From Rhizobium sp. Q54 (lineage in GTDB: Bacteria; Pseudomonadota; Alphaproteobacteria; SMXS01): 6,722 bases of DNA. Numbering within the stretch: position 1 is the first letter of the stretch; each line of letters starts with the position of its first letter. The stretch is from contig CAMBYA010000134.1 of assembly GCA_945872035.1 (NCBI GenBank), positions 1-6,722 of the forward strand. The letters are read 5' to 3'. The notes beneath the pieces are model-generated. The model was not told the origin of the DNA and did no database searches. It saw nothing but the letters and a program-made list of their open reading frames with translations. Below, one piece after another: positions 1 to 6,722 of the stretch. Both the position numbers and the translations under genes were made by a program.

Positions 1-971
1 CCGGACTCAGGCAGCTGATCATCGCCGCCATCCCCCAGTCGCTCTACGCGGCCATTGCCGCCGGCATCGGCCTGTTCATCGCGTTCATCGGCCTGCACGG
101 CGCGGGGATCGTCGTCGCCAATCCCGTGACCACCGTGGCGCTGGGCGACCTGGCCACGCCCTCGGCCGGTCTTGCCGTGTTCGGGCTTGCGCTGACCGGC
201 GCGCTGCTGGTGTGGCGGGTGCGCGCCGCCATCCTGATCGGCATCCTGGCGACCACCGCGCTGGCGTGGGCGCTGGGCCAGGTCACGATGAAGCCAGTCG
301 ACTACAGCGTCGCGGCGCTGACCTCCACAGCCTTCCGCCTGGACATTCCCGCGGCGCTGGGCCTGGGCGGGCAGGGCGCCGGCATCGCACTTGTCGAGAT
401 CGTCTTCATCTTCCTGTTCGTCGACCTGTTCGACAATGTCGGCACGCTGGTCGCCGTCACCCAGCGCGCCGGGCTGATGACGCCCGACGGCCGCATCCCG
501 CGCCTCAGGCGCATGCTGTTCGCCGACTCGGCGGCCAGCATGGCCGGCGCCGTGGCCGGCACAAGCCCGGTGGTGAACTACATCGAAAGTGCGTCGGGCG
601 TGTCTGCCGGCGGGCGGACCGGGCTGACGGCGGTGGTCGTCGGCCTGCTGTTCCTCGCAGCCCTGTTCGCCGCGCCCTATGCCCAGGCGATTCCCGCCGC
701 GGCGACGGCGCCCGCGCTGATCCTGGTGGGCGCCATGATGATGGCGCCGCTCGCCAGGGTCGATTGGGACGGCCCGATGACGGCGATCCCCGCGTTTCTT
801 GTTCTCGTGGGCATTCCGCTGACGTTTTCGATCTCCAACGGCATCGCCTTCGGCGTTATCGCCTATGTGGCGCTGAAGCTGGTGAGAGGGCAGGCGGGGC
901 GCGGCGATTGGCTGATGATCCTGCTGGCCGCCCTGTTCGCGGCGCGCTTCGTCTGGCTGGCGGCCGGCTAG
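1..971 (+). CDS. NCS2 family purine permease, AzgA-like (5' partial)
   Basis: Inner-membrane transporter of the NCS2/AzgA group, which typically imports hypoxanthine, adenine or guanine by proton symport. The reading frame is open from base 3, so the start lies outside the window; 322 codons are visible. The family is usually about 430-450 residues, so roughly the first 110-120 are missing. The first visible residues (RQLIIAAIPQSLYAAIAAGI) match the conserved stretch preceding a central membrane helix. A FVDLFDNVGTL motif at about 417-449 and a GTSPVVNYIESASG motif from 558, followed by GGRTGL, are signatures of this group. Many hydrophobic helices follow, including ATAPALILVGAMMM near the end. 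A GTG at 126 is internal, not the start. The TAG stop (969-971) overlaps the stop of the convergent gene. Family assignment is firm; the exact base transported is not determined. Confidence 0.92.
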   Translation, partial: GLRQLIIAAIPQSLYAAIAAGIGLFIAFIGLHGAGIVVANPVTTVALGDLATPSAGLAVFGLALTGALLVWRVRAAILIGILATTALAWALGQVTMKPVDYSVAALTSTAFRLDIPAALGLGGQGAGIALVEIVFIFLFVDLFDNVGTLVAVTQRAGLMTPDGRIPRLRRMLFADSAASMAGAVAGTSPVVNYIESASGVSAGGRTGLTAVVVGLLFLAALFAAPYAQAIPAAATAPALILVGAMMMAPLARVDWDGPMTAIPAFLVLVGIPLTFSISNGIAFGVIAYVALKLVRGQAGRGDWLMILLAALFAARFVWLAAG

Positions 972-2197
972 AGCGAGCCCCGCAGCTTGTTGCGGATCAT
1001 GAGCGGCACGAGCCGCGCTGTCTCGCGCACGCCTGCCCGGCGTATCGAGCGCAGCCCAAGGCCGAGTCCGTCCCAAACCGAACCGAGCGAGACAAGCGCC
1101 ATTGCGGCGGTGCGGCTGATCAACGCCTCCAGCCGGTCATGCGCGGCAACCTGCCGCAGCACCTCGCGCGCCCTTACCGAGTCGCCGAGCTCCTTCAGGC
1201 CCAGGGCAAGGGCGAGCTGCGTATTGGCATCTGCGACCCCACGGACCAGCGCCTGCTCGAAGGATGCGGCGGCGCCGGGCCGGTCGTCCATGCGAAGCTG
1301 CAGGCGACCGAGATGCGTCCAGTTGGGTCCACTGGCGGGACTGGCGGCGAGGCGCCAGCGTAACGCCCTCAGCGAAGCCGCATCGCGAGGCGCCAGTCTC
1401 TCCATTCCGCTCATTTCTTCCGGCGAAACGCTGTAACCGTTGACCGATCCGGTCTCCCGCACGGTGTATTCCAGCAATTCGACATGGCTGGTGAAGAACG
1501 GCCGTTCGAAATAGGGATGGCAAACAGCCGCATCCGGAGACATGCAAGGCAGGTCGCGCGAAATCGCTTGATACGGCACAGCCAGGACCGAAAATCGGTG
1601 TCCCTCGATCTGGACACGGCAGCGGTGACCCTGCAGCCCGCCGACCTCAACCGGTTCCCAGACCGGGTTCAGGCTTGCCAGTAACTGGTTGAACGCGACC
1701 TGCTCGCGGCTGTGGTATTCGAGACGTTCCTGCCATCGCGCGAAGAAGGCGCGGGTCGCGGGCGTGGAGCGGGCAAGGTAGAACCCGGTACAGAGGACGA
1801 AGCCCCACCTGGAGGCAAGGTCGCGGGGAATGCCGTATTCGATCGAGCAGATGATGTCGTCGGCGTGCGCGTCGAGCAGCGGCCAGGGCGAGCGCTGCCA
1901 GAAGGCGTCGATGTCCGTATGGAGGATATCGTGACCGGCGTCGAGGAAGCTCCGAAAGAACGCCAGATGGCGCACCAGCAGGGAATGCCGGCTATCCTGC
2001 GAGATTGCCAGCTGCGGCAGCGCAGCAGGCGCGACACGGTCGAGGCCGCGGCACTGCTCGACCGAGGCATCGTCCATGCAGCCAACCTCCAGATCGCCGC
2101 GCAGGTGCGGCGCCGACTGGGCCAACCACAATCGCAGCAGGCGCATATAGGGCGCATTCACCGAAGTGACGATCTTCGGGATCTTTCGAGTCTGCAT
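968..2197 (-). CDS. Putative glycosyltransferase (nucleotide-diphospho-sugar transferase-like) with C-terminal TPR-like repeats
   Basis: About 409 residues from the ATG at 2195-2197. The N-terminal part resembles the nucleotide-diphospho-sugar transferase fold: it opens with KIVTSVNAPYMRLL, and has a DxD-type motif HTDIDAFW (D95, D97), which in such enzymes binds the metal and sugar nucleotide. It continues with a GF.LCTGFYLARST segment and EQVAFNQLL, which resemble the GFxYxRST and DQxAFN blocks of the family. Residues about 292-353 form two TPR-like helical repeats (NWTHLGRLQLRMDDRPGAA; LALALGLKELGDSVRAREVL), perhaps for protein contact. No signal peptide or membrane helix is seen, so it is probably cytoplasmic; donor and acceptor are unknown. 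In-frame GTG (2243-2245) and TTG (2273-2275) starts upstream would add 16 or 26 residues. None of the starts has a good Shine-Dalgarno; I chose ATG because similarity begins just after it. It is convergent with the permease and downstream of tRNA-Gln on the same strand. Confidence 0.75.
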   Translation of the reverse strand: MQTRKIPKIVTSVNAPYMRLLRLWLAQSAPHLRGDLEVGCMDDASVEQCRGLDRVAPAALPQLAISQDSRHSLLVRHLAFFRSFLDAGHDILHTDIDAFWQRSPWPLLDAHADDIICSIEYGIPRDLASRWGFVLCTGFYLARSTPATRAFFARWQERLEYHSREQVAFNQLLASLNPVWEPVEVGGLQGHRCRVQIEGHRFSVLAVPYQAISRDLPCMSPDAAVCHPYFERPFFTSHVELLEYTVRETGSVNGYSVSPEEMSGMERLAPRDAASLRALRWRLAASPASGPNWTHLGRLQLRMDDRPGAAASFEQALVRGVADANTQLALALGLKELGDSVRAREVLRQVAAHDRLEALISRTAAMALVSLGSVWDGLGLGLRSIRRAGVRETARLVPLMIRNKLRGSL

Positions 2198-2246
2198 CTG
2201 GAGAGCGTTGCCCGGTTGCCTGGCCCAATAGCGTGAAAGTCGCACA

Positions 2247-2275
2247 ATTGGATGCACGGGTGAACCCGGTAGCAA
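2247..2275 (-). promoter_or_regulatory. Weak candidate promoter for the glycosyltransferase gene
   Basis: On the minus strand, TTGCTA (2275-2270) and TCCAAT (2252-2247) are separated by exactly 17 bases, each matching 4 of 6 positions of the sigma70 hexamers. Transcription would start near 2240, giving a leader of about 45 bases to the ATG at 2197 and favouring that start over the TTG at 2275. A match this weak can arise by chance; read-through from the tRNA promoter is the alternative, since no terminator is visible between them. Confidence 0.2.
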
Positions 2276-2300
2276 AGGCGCGCGATGGTGTCGGAGATGT

Positions 2301-2374
2301 TGGCTGGGGGACTAGGATTCGAACCTAGACTGGCGGAGTCAGAGTCCGCTGTCCTACCGTTAGACGATCCCCCA
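2301..2374 (-). tRNA. tRNA-Gln (anticodon CTG)
   Basis: A complete 74-base cloverleaf on the minus strand reads CAG codons. The acceptor stem is TGGGGGA paired with TCCCCCA, with the weak T1-A72 pair and G73 that are typical of bacterial glutamine tRNAs. The anticodon stem is GCGGA/TCCGC around the loop CTCTGAC, placing CTG at 2342-2340. The T arm is CTAGG-TTCGAAT-CCTAG. The 3' CCA is encoded (2303-2301). It is transcribed away from the ppx-side genes and towards the glycosyltransferase gene. No T-run terminator is visible after it. Confidence 0.97.
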
Positions 2375-2388
2375 ACGAAGGCGGGCGG

Positions 2389-2417
2389 AACATAGGGAGA
2401 CAGGCGCATCCTGTCAA
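2389..2417 (-). promoter_or_regulatory. sigma70-type promoter of tRNA-Gln
   Basis: The minus strand carries a perfect -35 TTGACA (2417-2412), a 17-base spacer, and a -10 TATGTT (2394-2389, 4 of 6). The predicted start near 2382 is about 8 bases from the mature tRNA 5' end, as expected for a stable RNA gene. This is the strongest promoter-like sequence I found in the window. Confidence 0.8.
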
Positions 2418-2472
2418 CGCCCTGAGCGGTGTTTTCGCAGGGGGAAACCGGCGTTCCGGCCATCGCGCCGGC

Positions 2473-2501
2473 CAGGGTATCGAGCGCGCTCGAAAACCCT
2501 G
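2473..2501. repeat. Dyad-symmetric hairpin in the divergent intergenic region
   Basis: Outer arms CAGGGT (2473-2478) and ACCCTG (2496-2501) enclose a perfect 12-base palindrome CGAGCGCGCTCG (2481-2492), with unequal joints of 2 and 3 bases. It lies between the tRNA promoter and the candidate ppx promoter, about 40 bases upstream of the latter's -35 element. It could be a protein-binding dyad or a folded repeat. There is no T-run on the plus strand, so it is not a plus-strand terminator. The rest of 2375-2608 holds only the two candidate promoters and GC-rich sequence. Confidence 0.45.
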
Positions 2502-2538
2502 TCCTACGGGACGCGCGGCAGACCATTCCGGCGCGGCC

Positions 2539-2566
2539 TTGCGCGCCCGGCAAACCGCGTTACATT
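2539..2566 (+). promoter_or_regulatory. Candidate promoter of the ppx/gppA-rlmE block
   Basis: TTGCGC (2539-2544), a 16-base spacer and TACATT (2561-2566) form a plausible alphaproteobacterial-style sigma70 promoter. Transcription would begin near 2573, downstream of the GTG at 2570 and 36 bases before the GTG at 2609, which supports the shorter start of the phosphatase gene. Support is moderate: three or four matches per hexamer. Confidence 0.35.
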
Positions 2567-2608
2567 GGTGTGAATTCCCAAGTCTTTGAACCGGAGCCCA
2601 AAAGTCAG

Positions 2609-3664
2609 GTGAGTCACGCGGCCGACCATATCGAAGCCAGGCCCGGAAGCGGGCAGGGCGCGGGCCGTTGGGGGCATACCTATGCCGCCGTGGACCTGGG
2701 CACCAACAACTGCCGGCTGCTGATCGCCAAGCCGACGGGCGCCGGATTCCGCGTCATCGATTCGTTTTCGCGCATCGTCCGGCTGGGCGAGGGGGTCGCC
2801 AACAAGGGTGCCCTGTCGCCCGAGGCCATGGACAGGACCATCGAGGCGCTGAAGATCTGCGCCGACAAGATCGAGCGCCGCGGCGTCACCCGACAGCGCC
2901 ACGTGGCGACCGCGGCCTGCCGCGCCGCCAGCAACCACGAGGAATTCCTCGACAAGGTGCGCCGCGAGACCGGCCTGAAGCTGCATGTCATCACGCCGGA
3001 GGAAGAGGCGAGGCTTGCCGTGTCCGGCTGTATCTCGCTGTTCGACGACGGGTCCGAATTCGCCTTCGTGTTCGACATCGGCGGCGGCAGTACCGAGCTG
3101 ATCTGGGTCGCCGCCACGCCCGACAAGGCCTGCGACATCCGCGCCTGGACCTCGCTGCCCTGCGGCGTCGTGACCTTGGCGGAGACGTTCGGCGGCCACG
3201 AGGTCACCGCCGACCGGTACCGTGAGATGGTCGAGCACGTCGAAGCGCTGCTGCGGCCCTTTGAGGACGCCCACCGCCTGCGCGACCGGGTCGCCGGCCA
3301 CCAGGTGCAGATGATCGGAACCTCGGGCACGGTCACCACCATCGCCGGCATCCATCTGGGCCTGAAGCGCTATGACCGCAGCCGGGTCGACGGCATGTGG
3401 ATCGAGCGCGAGCACATCCACGATATTTCCCGCCGCCTGAGCGGCATGAGCTACGAGGAGCGCATGGCTGAGCCCTGCGTCGGCCGCGACCGCGCCGACC
3501 TGGTCGTCGCCGGCTGCGCCATCTACGAGGCGATCGCCAACATGTGGCCGTGCGCCAGGCTGCGCGTCGCCGACCGCGGCCTGCGCGAGGGCCTGCTGCT
3601 CGACCTGATGATTGACGCCGATACCGAACAACGCCGGAACGGGCATGGCGCCGCGTCCGCCTAG
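2609..3664 (+). CDS. Ppx/GppA family phosphatase (short form)
   Basis: Hydrolase of the ASKHA fold that cleaves terminal phosphates from polyphosphate or converts pppGpp to ppGpp; sequence alone does not separate the two. From the GTG at 2609 it has 351 residues. Visible motifs are the first phosphate loop VDLGTNNCR (28-36), [10 protein letters not shown], the acidic EEEARL (131-136) containing the expected catalytic glutamate region, the second phosphate loop [10 protein letters not shown] (from about 155), [11 protein letters not shown], and C-terminal [14 protein letters not shown]. The HD-like C-terminal domain of the roughly 500-residue enterobacterial enzymes is absent, as in other short Ppx/GppA proteins. 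The frame is open back to a GTG at 2429, but those 60 extra residues show no recognisable family features and span the candidate promoter; GTG at 2570 is another option. It precedes and probably is cotranscribed with rlmE. Family is firm, start is not. Confidence 0.9.
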   Translation: MSHAADHIEARPGSGQGAGRWGHTYAAVDLGTNNCRLLIAKPTGAGFRVIDSFSRIVRLGEGVANKGALSPEAMDRTIEALKICADKIERRGVTRQRHVATAACRAASNHEEFLDKVRRETGLKLHVITPEEEARLAVSGCISLFDDGSEFAFVFDIGGGSTELIWVAATPDKACDIRAWTSLPCGVVTLAETFGGHEVTADRYREMVEHVEALLRPFEDAHRLRDRVAGHQVQMIGTSGTVTTIAGIHLGLKRYDRSRVDGMWIEREHIHDISRRLSGMSYEERMAEPCVGRDRADLVVAGCAIYEAIANMWPCARLRVADRGLREGLLLDLMIDADTEQRRNGHGAASA

Positions 3665-4376
3665 GGTCTCGCGCCCGAGCGCCCCGGGAAAAGCCGTGAC
3701 CAAGGGACCCGGAGAGCGGGAACTGAGCGTGCGGGTGAAGACCGCGTCTGGCCGAACCATATCGTCGACACTGTGGCTGCAGCGCCAGCTCAACGATCCC
3801 TACGTGGCCGCCGCCCGCCGCGAAGGCTACCGATCCCGCGCCGCCTACAAGCTGATCGAGATGGACGAGAAGTACCATCTGCTGAAAAAGGGCGCGCGGA
3901 TCATCGATCTGGGCGCGGCGCCCGGCGGCTGGAGCCAGGTGGCGGTCAAGAAGGCCGGTCCATCGGGCCGCATCATCGCCATCGACATCAACGTGTTCGA
4001 TCCCATTCCGGGGGTCGAGATCACCCAGATGGATTTCCTCGACCCGGATGCGCCCGACCGGCTGATCGCCATGGCCGGCGGGCCGGTCGACCTCGTGATG
4101 AGCGACATGGCGGCTTCGGCCTCAGGGCATCGCCCCACCGACCACCTGAAGATCATGGCGCTGTGCGAGGCGGCCATCGAGTTCGCGGTGAACGTGCTCG
4201 CCCCTGGCGGCAGCTTCGTCGCCAAGGTGCTGAAGGGCGGCACCGAGAACGAATTGCTCGCCATGATGCAGCGGCATTTCAGGTCCGTGCGCCATGCAAA
4301 GCCCAAGGCCAGTCGGCAGGATTCCGCCGAAGCGTATGTGGTCGCGACCGGCTTCAAGGGCCTCAAGGAACCCTGA
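3645..4376 (+). CDS. rlmE: 23S rRNA (uridine-2552) 2'-O-methyltransferase RlmE (FtsJ/RrmJ)
   Basis: SAM-dependent enzyme that methylates the ribose 2'-OH of U2552 in the 23S A loop late in 50S assembly. From the ATG at 3645 it has 243 residues. The substrate-side SRAAYKL contains K69, the SAM-binding motif [10 protein letters not shown] starts at D88, and the catalytic K-D-K-E tetrad is intact at K69, D154 (MSDMA), K194 (VAKVLKGG) and E229 (SAEAYVVA). The spacings D-K (40) and K-E (35) equal those of E. coli (D124, K164, E199), and K-D is within one residue. The start is uncertain: ATG 3645 (GGAA five bases upstream) overlaps ppx/gppA by 20 bases; GTG 3696 has GGGA about six bases upstream, would leave 31 bases between the genes and give 226 residues; a TTG at 3612 is less likely. 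The N-terminal stretch before 3696 is Pro/Arg-rich and unconserved in appearance. Confidence 0.95.
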   Translation: MAPRPPRVSRPSAPGKAVTKGPGERELSVRVKTASGRTISSTLWLQRQLNDPYVAAARREGYRSRAAYKLIEMDEKYHLLKKGARIIDLGAAPGGWSQVAVKKAGPSGRIIAIDINVFDPIPGVEITQMDFLDPDAPDRLIAMAGGPVDLVMSDMAASASGHRPTDHLKIMALCEAAIEFAVNVLAPGGSFVAKVLKGGTENELLAMMQRHFRSVRHAKPKASRQDSAEAYVVATGFKGLKEP

Positions 4377-4380
4377 TGCC

Positions 4381-4419
4381 AAAGCAGCCCGCATTCGGTT
4401 GAGCGCGGAAAGCTGCTTT
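4381..4419. repeat. Palindromic element H1, just after rlmE
   Basis: Outer arms AAAGCAGC (4381-4388) and GCTGCTTT (4412-4419), 8 bp; inner stem CCGC (4389-4392)/GCGG (4405-4408); an AAA bulge (4409-4411) only on the 3' side. It starts five bases after the rlmE stop. It could help end or protect the rlmE transcript, but only three T follow the stem and they belong to the arm, so it is a poor intrinsic terminator. Its 3' end TGCTTTA resembles the TGCTCTA end of H3 and H4. Confidence 0.5.
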
Positions 4420-4431
4420 AGCACGTTGAAA

Positions 4432-4480
4432 TAGATCATCTTTTCACCTTCAGCGAAGCCGCTGAAGGTGGGATGATCTA
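4432..4480. repeat. Palindromic element H2
   Basis: A nearly perfect long hairpin: outer arms TAGATCATC (4432-4440) and GATGATCTA (4472-4480), 9 bp, and inner arms CACCTTCAGCG (4445-4455) and CGCTGAAGGTG (4460-4470), 11 bp, around an AAGC loop. The internal loop is unequal: TTTT on the 5' side against one G on the 3' side. It lies before the candidate guaB promoter, so it would be in rlmE read-through RNA but not in the guaB leader. Twenty perfect base pairs make chance unlikely. Confidence 0.85.
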
Positions 4481-4484
4481 GGTC

Positions 4485-4513
4485 TTGTACCTGAGCCCTC
4501 CCGGTGTCATATT
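4485..4513 (+). promoter_or_regulatory. Candidate guaB promoter
   Basis: TTGTAC (4485-4490), a 17-base spacer and CATATT (4508-4513; 4 of 6 to TATAAT) lie in the only part of the spacer not occupied by long palindromes, between H2 and H3. Transcription would start near 4520, producing a guaB leader of about 137 bases containing H3 and H4. Read-through from rlmE is the alternative. A small hairpin, GCGCC (4516-4520)/GGCGC (4526-4530), sits right at the predicted start. Confidence 0.4.
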
Positions 4514-4540
4514 CCGCGCCACTTCGGCGCAGGCGACCCC

Positions 4541-4588
4541 GAGCATGACCCGCTCAGGTCGAGCCGACCTGAGCGGCGAGTCATGCTC
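4541..4588. repeat. Palindromic element H3 in the guaB leader
   Basis: Outer arms GAGCATGAC (4541-4549) and GTCATGCTC (4580-4588), 9 bp, and inner arms CCGCTCAGGTCG (4550-4561) and CGACCTGAGCGG (4565-4576), 12 bp, around a three-base AGC loop. A CGA bulge (4577-4579) occurs only on the 3' side. All 21 pairs are perfect. The 3' flank extends to TGCTCTA and then ATTTT. The same design as H2 and H4, with different stem sequence. Confidence 0.88.
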
Positions 4589-4601
4589 TAATTTTACGAA
4601 T

Positions 4602-6108
<1,507 letters not shown>

Positions 6109-6114
6109 CCTGAG

Positions 6115-6722
6115 ATGAGGGAAGGCGCCCGCATCCAGGCTGCGATCGACCTGGTTGCGGCGGTCGACAATTCCACCCGTGAAGGCGGCGCGGCCGCCGA
6201 TACCATCCTGCGCGACTATTTCCGCCAGCGCCGCTATGCCGGATCGAAGGACAGGCGCGCCGTCGGCGACCTGCTCTACGCGGTGCTGCGCCGGCGCGGC
6301 GAGCTGAACTGGCGGCTCGGCGACGAGACCGGCGGCGCGCGGCTTACGGTGCTGGCCCAGGTGGCGCTGTCCGGCGCCGACCTGTCCGCGATGAACGGCG
6401 AATTCGAGGGTGATCCGCACGCGCCCGCGCCCATCGATGAACAGGAAATGTCGAAGCTTCAACAAGCGCTTGCCGCCGACCTCTCAAGTTCACCGGCTAG
6501 GGCGAGACTGAATTTTCCCGCCTGGCTGGAGCCGTCGCTGCGCGGCCGCTTCGGCGACCGGCTCGAGCCGGAGATGGCGGCGCTGGCGGGCAGGGCCTCG
6601 CTCGACCTGCGGGTCAACCTGCTGCGCGGCACGCCAGAGGACGCCCTGACGCTGCTGCCGGAAGCCTCGCGCGGCGGCATGATCTCGACCAGCCTGCGCA
6701 TGCCGACCAGCGAGGACATCTC
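6115..6722 (+). CDS. RsmB-family 16S rRNA (cytosine-C5) methyltransferase, 3' partial
   Basis: The frame opens with ATG at 6115, 6 bases after the guaB stop, and stays open to the window edge (202 complete codons). The first 75 or so residues resemble the helical NusB-like RNA-binding domain of RsmB/Sun proteins, with ADTILRDYFRQRRYAGSKDRRAVGDLLYAVLRRRGEL. After a variable linker, LNFPAWLEPSLRGRFGDRLEPEM and RASLDLRVNLLRG match the segment that precedes the SAM-dependent catalytic domain. That domain, with its two catalytic cysteines, lies beyond the window, so activity cannot be judged. Members methylate C5 of a 16S rRNA cytosine (C967 for E. coli RsmB). The tight spacing suggests translational coupling with guaB; only a weak TGAG precedes the start. 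Residues 124-131 use a cluster of rarer codons (TCA, AGT, TCA, AGG, AGA) in the linker. Confidence 0.85.
   Translation, partial: MREGARIQAAIDLVAAVDNSTREGGAAADTILRDYFRQRRYAGSKDRRAVGDLLYAVLRRRGELNWRLGDETGGARLTVLAQVALSGADLSAMNGEFEGDPHAPAPIDEQEMSKLQQALAADLSSSPARARLNFPAWLEPSLRGRFGDRLEPEMAALAGRASLDLRVNLLRGTPEDALTLLPEASRGGMISTSLRMPTSEDI

Noticed and set aside
212..1363. A 383-codon plus-strand frame crossing from the permease into the glycosyltransferase region.
   Set aside because: It is an Arg/Gly/Ala-rich off-frame of the permease followed by antisense of the glycosyltransferase, with no domain signal.
2257..2268. Short hairpin CGGGT-GA-ACCCG after tRNA-Gln as its terminator.
   Set aside because: The stem is only 5 bp with a two-base loop, and no T-run follows on the minus strand.
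2504..3793. A 429-codon open frame on the minus strand opposite ppx/gppA.
   Set aside because: Its composition is the reverse-strand shadow of a GC-rich gene; the plus strand encodes clear Ppx/GppA motifs, and the minus-strand product has no recognisable domain.
6484..6507. Rarer-codon cluster in the RsmB-like gene as a sign of insertion or a frameshift.
   Set aside because: The frame stays intact on both sides and the family has a variable linker at this point, so ordinary drift explains it.

Overview
The window is GC-rich and reads as an alphaproteobacterial chromosome segment. The main reasons are the gene order ppx/gppA-rlmE-guaB-rsmB-like, which I recall as common in alphaproteobacteria (often followed by guaA), the alphaproteobacterial look of the RlmE and GuaB proteins, and a strong sigma70-type promoter on the tRNA gene. 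The species cannot be named from this sequence alone.

Layout. Bases 1-971 (+) are the 3' three-quarters of an AzgA-type NCS2 purine permease. Its TAG stop shares a CTAG tetramer with the stop of the next gene, a convergent minus-strand glycosyltransferase with TPR-like repeats (968 to about 2197). Upstream of that gene, also on the minus strand, is tRNA-Gln(CTG) (2301-2374) with encoded CCA and a near-consensus promoter. A divergent intergenic stretch (2375-2608) leads to a plus-strand block: a short single-module Ppx/GppA phosphatase, the 23S rRNA 2'-O-methyltransferase RlmE (overlapping or abutting it), a 280-base spacer rich in palindromes, guaB (IMP dehydrogenase), and, 6 bases after guaB, the start of an RsmB-family 16S rRNA m5C methyltransferase that runs off the window.

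Shared theme. Much of the window concerns guanine nucleotides and ribosomes: purine uptake (permease), committed GMP synthesis (guaB), polyphosphate/(p)ppGpp hydrolysis (ppx/gppA), and rRNA modification (rlmE, rsmB-like). The glycosyltransferase does not fit this theme and sits at the 3' side of a tRNA gene, so it is the most likely accessory gene.

Most unusual signal. The rlmE-guaB spacer carries four successive hairpins (H1 4381-4419, H2 4432-4480, H3 4541-4588, H4 4602-4648). They share one architecture: an outer arm, a one-sided or unequal internal loop, an inner stem and a small loop. The ends are related to TAGAKCA...TGMTCTA, but the stem sequences are unrelated. They look like diverged members of one palindromic repeat family. 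H3 and H4 lie downstream of a candidate guaB promoter. The 3' arm of H4 runs into the guaB Shine-Dalgarno, and the 3' arm of H3 can pair with the 5' arm of H4, so the repeats may have been recruited as a guaB leader switch. This regulatory role is inference from base pairing only.
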